A DNA stretch of 64,000 bases. Source: Bacteroidia bacterium (GTDB lineage: Bacteria; Bacteroidota; Bacteroidia; J057; JADKCL01). The stretch covers positions 372,001-436,000 of the forward strand of contig JACJYV010000008.1 in the NCBI GenBank assembly GCA_020635905.1. Direction: 5' to 3'. The position numbers and the translations under genes were made by a program. Shown here piece by piece: positions 58,266 to 64,000 of this stretch; the stretch's first letter is position 1; the number at the start of each line of letters is the position of its first letter. The notes under the pieces are model-generated. The model was not told the origin of the DNA. It did not search any database and saw only the letters and a program-made list of their open reading frames with translations.

Positions 58266-59400
58266 TACTTCACGCGGCCATAAAAGTAACTTTTTTGTAC
58301 CTCTGGAATCTGAGGTTTAGTGTTTTTCGGTGGTCCTTTTCATGGAATTCGTCCAGTGCTTTGTCAATGGCGCTTTTGAACTCCTTAAAGGTGGGATAAT
58401 ATCGTCCATTAAGTGCGGATTTCTTGATGATTTTCCAAACCCGTTCAATCAGGTTTAGGTTGGGAGAATACGAAGGCAGGAAGCATAATTCAATTTCCAT
58501 TTGACGTGCAGTTTCCTGGACAAATTTACATCTCTGGTAAGGGGCGTTGTCGAGAATAATTGTGATGGGTTGGTCTGTGTACCGTTCCTTAAGGAGCTTA
58601 AACAAGCTTACCACTGAGGTTGAGTCAATGTAGCCTGTGTTTCTGAAGGTTTCGAGGATCTTGGTTTTTGCATGTAGGGCACCCAACACGTTATACCTTT
58701 GCCTTCCCGATGGAGCCTTGATGAACAATCGGCAAAACGACCACACGAAGGAGAGAAAGGGTGCCAGCACGAAATGGGCTGAATCTATGAAGAAAACATG
58801 ACGTTTGTCCGCTATGCATTCGGCAATTCTGGGCATCATCACTTCCTCCCAAAAGACCTCCTGGGCAGCAGGATCGGCCTTCCCAGGAATGTGGCCAAGT
58901 TTGCAGAAGCGCATGCCAATTGACTTCAGGAAGTGCCTCACCTGGGTCTGACCGAGTTTTAAACCTGTCAAGTGAGAGATCCGCTGGGCAGCTTCTGCCA
59001 CAGAAGGGCTGCATTCCGCCAAAAAGGAGGCCTTTAAGATTCCCCGATACGGTTCCAAACACGAAACAGGCCGATAGGAAACAGGAGAAAGGACGCTCCC
59101 AAGGCCAAATTCGGCATACTTCTTTTGAATGGACGTCACCGTCTTGGGGCTCACCCCAACTGCCACGGCAATATCCTTACGCTTGAAATCATTACTCATC
59201 GCCAAAATTGCCAGCTGCTTCAACATTCGGGGAGGATGATTCAAATATCTTTCTATCTTTACTACTCGAAAGTCTTCTTCAGAGATTTTTATACGGAGCA
59301 TCATTTTAGGATTTTAGACACCCCAAAATGCAATGCTCCGTTCTTTTTTATATCAACATGTCCACAACTTCAAAAGGGTAACTTGTGCCCGCGCGAAGTA
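58266..59400 (-). mobile_element. IS630-family insertion sequence with TA duplication
   Basis: 1135 bp with terminal inverted repeats: left TACTTCACGCGGCCATAA and right (inverse) TACTTCGCGCGGGCACAA. They are identical at all but about four of the first 18 positions. TA at 58264-58265 and 59401-59402 is the target duplication expected for IS630. The transposase stop is inside the left repeat. It lies in a TTAGATG-type word tract. Confidence 0.9.
58270..59304 (-). CDS. IS630-family transposase
   Basis: A 344-residue single-frame DDE transposase. N-terminal helix-turn-helix: FKRKDIAVAVGVSPKTVTSIQKKYAEFG. Catalytic region: first Asp in VFFIDSAHF, second Asp in IILDNAPYQRCKF, Glu in SYSPNLNLIERVWKIIKK. 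The frame is intact, so the element could be active. A second ATG three bases downstream is also possible. Confidence 0.95.
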   Translation of the reverse strand: MMLRIKISEEDFRVVKIERYLNHPPRMLKQLAILAMSNDFKRKDIAVAVGVSPKTVTSIQKKYAEFGLGSVLSPVSYRPVSCLEPYRGILKASFLAECSPSVAEAAQRISHLTGLKLGQTQVRHFLKSIGMRFCKLGHIPGKADPAAQEVFWEEVMMPRIAECIADKRHVFFIDSAHFVLAPFLSFVWSFCRLFIKAPSGRQRYNVLGALHAKTKILETFRNTGYIDSTSVVSLFKLLKERYTDQPITIILDNAPYQRCKFVQETARQMEIELCFLPSYSPNLNLIERVWKIIKKSALNGRYYPTFKEFKSAIDKALDEFHEKDHRKTLNLRFQRYKKVTFMAA

Positions 59401-59465
59401 TAGATGGTTAGATTTTAGAGAATTAGATGATAGATGTTAGAGGGAGAGATTTTAGATGTAAGGTG
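59401..59465. repeat. Degenerate TTAGATGATAGATG word tract at the IS630 right edge
   Basis: GATGGTTAGATTTTAGAGAA, TTAGATGATAGATGTTAGAG and GATTTTAGATGTAAGG occur together. Across the IS the tract probably continued to 58252-58263, where GAGATGTTA lies, so the element split one tract. Confidence 0.65.
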
Positions 59466-59500
59466 TTGGTTTTTTCCACAAGGGGGGCCTTGGGCCGGGT

Positions 59501-59923
59501 TTAGTTTTCTTTGGCCTGGTAGGCGAGGGCGTATAATTTGATTTGTTTGATCATGGCGGCGAGGCCGTTGGAACGGGTGGGTGAAAGGTGGGTGCTCAGG
59601 CCAATGCGATCAATGAAATTCAGGTCGGCGTTGAGGATTTCTTCGGGGGTACGATCTGAGAACACCCGCATCAGGAGGGAAACGAGTCCTTTCACGATCA
59701 TGGCGTCGCTGTCGCCGTCGAAATGGATTGCGTGATCAGCCGGGCGGGCATGCAGCCACACCTGGGACTGGCAGCCTTTTACAATGTGATCAGGATTGCG
59801 ATATTCTTCTGGAAAGGGGGGCAAATCTTTGGCCAGTTCGATGATGTAGCCGTATTTCTCCGACCAATCTTCGAAAAATTCAAATTCCCCTACGATCTCG
59901 TCCTGTATTTCCTGAATGGTCAT
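59501..59923 (-). CDS. sufE: SufE-like cysteine desulfurase sulfur acceptor
   Basis: A 140-residue protein starting MTIQEIQDEIVGEFEFFEDW. The acceptor Cys is Cys51 in IVKGCQSQVWLHA, the same relative position as in E. coli SufE. HFDGDSDAMIVKGLVSLLMRVF and LSPTRSNGLAAMIKQIKLYAL follow. SufE takes persulfide from SufS for Fe-S cluster assembly. The frame is open from 59941, but the conserved start is at 59923. No other suf genes are adjacent. Confidence 0.92.
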   Translation of the reverse strand: MTIQEIQDEIVGEFEFFEDWSEKYGYIIELAKDLPPFPEEYRNPDHIVKGCQSQVWLHARPADHAIHFDGDSDAMIVKGLVSLLMRVFSDRTPEEILNADLNFIDRIGLSTHLSPTRSNGLAAMIKQIKLYALAYQAKEN

Positions 59924-60004
59924 AATCCCTGATTTTGGCACAAAACTAAGAAATTATGGAGGGTTTCAGGAATGTAATTCGGACAATTTGCTTATATTCA
60001 GTTT

Positions 60005-60697
60005 ATGAAGATACTTTTAACCTTAATAGCTTGCTCGCTAATGGGCTTGTCCTGCCCGCTTTTCTCCCAAACCCTTTTACAGGGTGCTCAGGATACCAGT
60101 TTTGCCCCAAATCCCAATCAACCCTATCCCGGGGCCGAGACATGGCTTTATTCCCACTACACCTTTGTTCCTCCTTATTTTACCTGGAAGGTAAAGAAAA
60201 AAAGCCTGCCATCAGGCTGGGAAGCCCACTTCGAATTGGATACGGTGGTGTATGACAGCTCGGTGACTTCTGGATCGTTTTTTTTGCCTGATCAGGATTC
60301 CAGTTTGTCCAGGGTCGTGTTTCATACCACGGCCAATCCAGGGACGGGGATTGTGCAAATCAATTACAAGGATTTGGATTCGCAGTGGGTGAATCTGGTA
60401 CTGACCTACATCTGCACGATTGCCGGGCCCGTGGCGAATGATGAATCCATTCAAAGCGGATCATGGCAGCTTTTTCCGAATCCAGGTCAGGGGCAGCTTT
60501 ACCTGAGAAAGGAGGGGGAATGGGTTGCTCCCCGAGGAACCTACGCCCTGCGTGACGCCAACGGCCGCCTGCTTCGTTCGGGAGATTTGGCCGCCCGGCT
60601 GGATTTTCAGGATTTGCCTGGGGGAATTCTCTTTCTGACTATTCATGAGGGGATGGAAATACAAACCGTAAGGTTTGTGTCGATGGGTAGCGATTAA
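60005..60697 (+). CDS. Small secreted protein with T9SS type A sorting domain
   Basis: A 230-residue protein with a signal peptide to about residue 22 (LIACSLMGLSCPLFSQ). The N-terminal 140 residues are beta-rich and unassigned. The last 80 form a T9SS CTD: WQLFPNPGQGQLYLRKEGEWV, ALRDANGRLLRSGDLAARLDF and FLTIHEGMEIQTVRFVSMG. It should be exported across the outer membrane. Role unknown. Confidence 0.75.
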   Translation: MKILLTLIACSLMGLSCPLFSQTLLQGAQDTSFAPNPNQPYPGAETWLYSHYTFVPPYFTWKVKKKSLPSGWEAHFELDTVVYDSSVTSGSFFLPDQDSSLSRVVFHTTANPGTGIVQINYKDLDSQWVNLVLTYICTIAGPVANDESIQSGSWQLFPNPGQGQLYLRKEGEWVAPRGTYALRDANGRLLRSGDLAARLDFQDLPGGILFLTIHEGMEIQTVRFVSMGSD

Positions 60698-60734
60698 AGG
60701 GTTTCGAGGTAAAATCGGCAATTTGCTATCGCAA

Positions 60735-60795
60735 ACAGCCCCAGACTAATTTCTAAGGACTCTCCTCTAACGACTCACTACGCAAGACTCCGTCT
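60735..60795. repeat. Degenerate ACTAATTTCTAAGGACTC word tract
   Basis: Words CAGACTAATTTCTAAGGACTC, CTCTAACGACTCACTACG and AGACTCCGTCTTA lie between the T9SS protein stop and the phoH stop. The ending GACTCCGTCTTA overlaps the phoH stop region. Confidence 0.6.
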
Positions 60796-62171
60796 TACAG
60801 CATATCATTCGCCAGATTGGCGAGGTCTGAGCGTTCGCCTTTGGCCAGGGTTACGTGGGCATAAAGGGGATGGCTTTTGATGCGGTCGATCAGGTAGCTC
60901 AATCCGTTGGATTGGGCGTCGAGGTAAGGCGTGTCAATCTGGCGGATATCGCCCGTAAAGATGATCTTGGTGTCTTCGCCCGCCCGGGTGATGATGGTTT
61001 TCACTTCGTGGGGAGTCAGGTTTTGGGCTTCATCCACAATGAAGAATATCTTGGCCAGGCTGCGTCCGCGGATGTAGGCCAGGGGCGTAATGGTGATTTT
61101 CTCGTTGTCCACCAGCTCTTTGAGCTTCTGGAATTGCTTGCTGCGCTCTTCAAACTGGCTCTGGATAAACTTCAGGTTGTCCCAGAGGGGTTCCATGTAG
61201 GGGCCAAGTTTGGCCCCGATATCGCCGGGCAGAAAGCCCAGGTCGCGGTTGCTGAGTGGCACCACGGGACGGGCCAGGTAAATCTGGCGGTAATCGCGGC
61301 GGGCCTCAATGGCGCCAGCGAGGGCCAGCAGGGTTTTGCCCGTGCCGGCCACGCCCATCAGGGTCACCAGTTTCACCGCAGGGTTCATTACTGCATGAAG
61401 GGCGAAGGTTTGTTCGGCATTGCGGGGAGCGATGCCGTAAGCAGTGGTTTTGTTCAGGCGCTCAATGCGGTTTTCGACCGGGTTGTAGTATGCCAGTACT
61501 GAATTTTTTCCATTGCGCAGGATAAAATACTGGTTGTCGTTGGGGGTACCCTCCATGACTTCCCCGGGCGCCACAAAGCCCTCGGCATAGAGTTTATTGA
61601 TCACCTCGGAGGAAAGCCCGTCGATCTTGCTGATACCCGTGTAAAGGGTGTCCAAATCCTTGATTTTGCCGGTCAGGTAGTCCTCGGCCTGAATATTCAA
61701 GGATTTGGCCTTCAACCGCAGGTTGATGTCTTTCGACACGAGGGTGACCTTTTGATCCGGACAGGTATGGCTCATGTGCAGGGCAGCATTCAGGATGCGG
61801 TGATCCGCGTTTTTCTCACGAAAGATCACTTCAGCGTCCAGGTCGCTGCGCTCATCCATCAATACTTTGAACTTCCCTTTGTTGGGACCGTTGATCTCAA
61901 TCCAGTCGTGCAGGAGGTGCTGTCCGGCCATTTTATCCAGGAAACGGATAAACTCCCGGGCTTCAAAATTGATGATATCATTTCCCTTTTTGAACTGGTC
62001 TAGCTCTTCCAGCACGGGAATGGGGATGATCACATCATGCTCATCAAAGTTTTCAATTGCACGGTGGTCGTAAAGGATTACTGACGTATCCAGCACAAAA
62101 ATCTTTCTTTCTTTAATTTTTGCTTTGCCGGATGGACCTGTCTTGGCGGCGGTTGCCGTTTTTCTTACCAT
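60795..62171 (-). CDS. phoH: PIN-domain / PhoH-family ATPase
   Basis: A 458-residue fusion. The PIN ribonuclease-like domain covers about residues 20-170 (KIFVLDTSVILYDH, VIIPIPVLEELDQFKKG, LVSKDINLRLKA). It is followed by the PhoH P-loop domain with Walker A GVAGTGKTLLALAGAIE, Walker B FIVDEAQNLTPHEVKTIITRAG and IIFTGDIRQID. Such PIN-PhoH proteins (PhoH2-like) couple ATP to RNA unwinding and cleavage. The start at 62171 (MVRKTATAA) is preferred over 62216, because the extra residues lack the conserved PIN start. Confidence 0.9.
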   Translation of the reverse strand: MVRKTATAAKTGPSGKAKIKERKIFVLDTSVILYDHRAIENFDEHDVIIPIPVLEELDQFKKGNDIINFEAREFIRFLDKMAGQHLLHDWIEINGPNKGKFKVLMDERSDLDAEVIFREKNADHRILNAALHMSHTCPDQKVTLVSKDINLRLKAKSLNIQAEDYLTGKIKDLDTLYTGISKIDGLSSEVINKLYAEGFVAPGEVMEGTPNDNQYFILRNGKNSVLAYYNPVENRIERLNKTTAYGIAPRNAEQTFALHAVMNPAVKLVTLMGVAGTGKTLLALAGAIEARRDYRQIYLARPVVPLSNRDLGFLPGDIGAKLGPYMEPLWDNLKFIQSQFEERSKQFQKLKELVDNEKITITPLAYIRGRSLAKIFFIVDEAQNLTPHEVKTIITRAGEDTKIIFTGDIRQIDTPYLDAQSNGLSYLIDRIKSHPLYAHVTLAKGERSDLANLANDML

Positions 62172-62289
62172 ATCTGTCTCGTATGCGTCCGATTGGCGAA
62201 ATCTCAAACCAATCACTCATTACAATGGCTAAATTAGATCAGAGGAAAGGCTGTTAACAGGGCAATTATCCACAGGTTTGGTGTGAAGT

Positions 62290-62395
62290 GGCCTAATTTA
62301 GATGTGAGATGGTTAGATGTGAGATGGTTAGATGTGAGATGTTAGAGAGGTGAGTCGTTAGTCCTGTGATTTTAGAGATTAGACTTTGAGGGTGA
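62290..62395. repeat. Degenerate TTAGATGTGAGATGG word tract
   Basis: Three nearly tandem GATGGTTAGATGTGAGATGG copies and then GTGAGTCGTTAGTCCTGTGA words. This is the most regular of these tracts, with a 14-16 bp unit. It lies upstream of the PIN/PhoH gene and downstream of the TPR membrane gene. Confidence 0.75.
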
Positions 62396-62449
62396 AGAAA
62401 TTGGGTAGGAGATTCGTTAAATCAGATTGTTTGAGATAGTTGAATCAGG

Positions 62450-64000
62450 TCAGGGATGGATTTGCTGCCAGTAGATGGGATCGATTTGGGTGTCGAGGTC
62501 GCGGGCTTTTTGGGCATCGCTTTGGGCCATGGCGAAGTTTCCCTGTGCGAAAAATACGTAACTGCGGCACAGCCAGGCATGCCCGAGATTGGGGTTGCGG
62601 CGCAGGGCTTCGTCGAAGTCGGCCATGGCGCCTTCCAGGTCGCCAGATTGAAAGCGGGCCAGTCCGCGGTTGACCCAGGCTTCGACCAGTCCGGGACGCA
62701 CTTTGATCGCCTGGTCAAAATCGAGGCGGGCGAGGCGCAGGTTGCCCATTTCCAGGTAAAGGTTGCCCCGGTTGTTCAGGGCCTGGCCATAATTGGGCCG
62801 TATTTTCAGGGCCCGGGTGTAGGCTTCGAGGGCTTCGTCTTTGCGGCCGACGGCCGCGAGGGCTACCCCCAGGTTGTACTGGGGATCGAAATAATCTGGC
62901 CGCAAGGCCAGTGCCTGCTGGTAGTCGGCAATGGTGCGGGTCCAATCTCCTGATTTGGAATAATATAATCCCCGATTGGAATAGGCCAGAGCCACCTGAG
63001 GGTATTTTTCAATCACATCCGTCCATAATACGCCGCTGTTTTCCCAAACCTGAGAGCGGTGCCAGGTCTGAATAGCCAGGGTAGCGCCCGCAAAAGTTAC
63101 CAATCCAAACATCACAAACCCCAGGCGCATGCCCCAATGGTCAATTGCACGGTGTATGCCATATCCCAGCAGAAAAAAAGGCCCCACTGAGGACAGGTAG
63201 GTATAGCGATCTGCGATCAGGGCATTGCCCACCCCGATCAGTTGCAAAACCAGGATCAGATTGATCAGATAAAACAGAAATGCAAACAGAATAAAGCGGT
63301 TTTTCCGTCCGAAATAAACAGAAATCCCTATCAACAACAGAGCCCCGACCGGCATGAGGTAGAAAAGGAAAGGCAGGTTTTGGGGATCGGGAAATGGATA
63401 CATTATGGATACGTTATGGATATATCCCAATCTTACCAGATACATCACGAGGCCATAACTGGCAAAAATCCCTTTTTGCCAGAGGTTAAAATTGTGGGCC
63501 TCCAGATTCCCCCCGGCAGACTGACTTTGTAGGGTAATGAGGCCCATGAGGATGGCAAGCACGAGGAAGGGAAGGATTTTTAAGCCAAAGTTCAGGTCAA
63601 TTTTCCTTTGCTGAAGTAACTGCAGAGCCAGCAACACCAGGGGAAAGACCACGGCGGCTGGTTTGGAAAGCAGAGACAGGGTGAATAATCCCAGGGCGAG
63701 AATCCAAAGCGCGGGACGCGGCTTTTCAAGATACCGCAGCCAGACCAGCAGCCCCCAGAGAAAGAAAAAGACGTAGAGTACGTCTTTGCGCTCAGAAATC
63801 CAGGCTACGGATTCCACATGCAGGGGATGAACGGCAAACAGCAAAGCTGCCACCAGACCCGGCCAGGGGCTTTTGGGAAAAATCCGCCAAAGGAAAAGGA
63901 AAACCAATACGGTATTGGCCAGGTGAAAAAGGAGATTTACCAGATGATAAGAAAAGGGATTCAACCCGGAAATCTGGTAATTCAGAATGAGGCTGAGCAT
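62450..64000 (-). CDS. TMTC-like membrane protein with C-terminal TPR repeats (5' end outside window)
   Basis: 516 residues are visible. The first 300 or so have many membrane helices with YHLVNLLFHLANTVLVFLFL, AALLFAVHPLHVESVAWISERKDVLYVFFFL and VLQLIGVGNALIADRYTYLSS, as in TMTC/O-mannosyltransferase-like proteins. From about residue 330 come TPRs: ALAYSNRGLYYSKSGDWTRTIADYQQALALRP, EALEAYTRALKIRPNYGQALNNRG and AMADFDEALRRNPNLGHA. The visible ATG at the edge falls inside the conserved region, so the real start is upstream of the window. Glycosyltransfer is inferred from the family. Confidence 0.8.
   Translation of the reverse strand: MLSLILNYQISGLNPFSYHLVNLLFHLANTVLVFLFLWRIFPKSPWPGLVAALLFAVHPLHVESVAWISERKDVLYVFFFLWGLLVWLRYLEKPRPALWILALGLFTLSLLSKPAAVVFPLVLLALQLLQQRKIDLNFGLKILPFLVLAILMGLITLQSQSAGGNLEAHNFNLWQKGIFASYGLVMYLVRLGYIHNVSIMYPFPDPQNLPFLFYLMPVGALLLIGISVYFGRKNRFILFAFLFYLINLILVLQLIGVGNALIADRYTYLSSVGPFFLLGYGIHRAIDHWGMRLGFVMFGLVTFAGATLAIQTWHRSQVWENSGVLWTDVIEKYPQVALAYSNRGLYYSKSGDWTRTIADYQQALALRPDYFDPQYNLGVALAAVGRKDEALEAYTRALKIRPNYGQALNNRGNLYLEMGNLRLARLDFDQAIKVRPGLVEAWVNRGLARFQSGDLEGAMADFDEALRRNPNLGHAWLCRSYVFFAQGNFAMAQSDAQKARDLDTQIDPIYWQQIHP

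Overview
The window is a 64 kb stretch of a Bacteroidota chromosome. Supporting traits are TAnnTTTG-type -7 promoter elements, several secreted proteins ending in type IX secretion (T9SS type A) sorting domains, many Lys-rich lipoproteins (Cys-Lys-Lys after the signal peptide), a TonB-dependent receptor with an N-terminal carboxypeptidase-like domain, BshC (bacillithiol synthesis), fused SecDF, and DUF5723, GWxTD and DUF1573 proteins. A Saprospiria-like lineage is my best guess, but no rRNA or other taxonomic marker is present. No tRNA, rRNA, CRISPR array or prophage was seen.

Layout. 1-10.9 kb: a partial aspartate aminotransferase, DUF5723 protein, ispE, YceI protein, the aroB-aroA pair, a TonB-dependent receptor, a dispersed repeat, and pyrR-pyrB. 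11-19.6 kb: secDF, lon, a TANGO2/NRDE protein, a TPR protein and an aldehyde dehydrogenase. 19.7-24.4 kb: a TPR protein, then five minus-strand genes for exported proteins built around a DUF1501 protein, with lipoproteins resembling shortened planctomycete-type DUF1549/PSCyt modules. 24.5-30.5 kb: a tightly packed minus-strand operon (MazG-like, GWxTD, DUF445, bshC, 5-formyl-THF cyclo-ligase, PspC, small exported protein), several genes overlapping by 4 to 19 bp. 30.7-35.3 kb: PhoX-like T9SS cargo, an APC permease and citrate synthase. 35.3-37.2 kb: a complete group II intron lying antisense between gltA and its terminator. 37.3-48.9 kb: an HMA-like protein with a very acidic tail, ftsY with two paralogous exported proteins, rimO, a PKD/glycine-rich surface protein pair, a zinc-ribbon lipoprotein, an ankyrin protein, a Nudix hydrolase, an acyltransferase and a DUF1573 protein. 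49-55.9 kb: a RoxA-like di-haem lipoprotein, a T9SS surface protein, a radical SAM/SPASM protein, a lipoprotein, the second copy of the dispersed repeat (inverted) and an alpha/beta hydrolase. 56-59.4 kb: an IS110 element with a candidate bridge RNA, a zincless Fpg/Nei glycosylase, and an IS630 element 15 bp upstream of the glycosylase start. 59.5-64 kb: sufE, a small T9SS cargo, a PIN/PhoH ATPase and a partial TMTC-like TPR membrane protein.

Most genes are chromosomal housekeeping or cell-envelope genes. The accessory signal is concentrated in the three mobile elements and in the non-coding DNA, which carries a 200-bp dispersed repeat, REP-like palindromes and many tracts of degenerate short words (TTAGATG, AGTCCTTAG, GTTGTAAG types). 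The leads I rate highest are the IS110 bridge-RNA candidate, the dispersed repeat with conserved ends and a variable centre, the DUF1501 export cluster, the acidic-tailed HMA protein and the zincless glycosylase.
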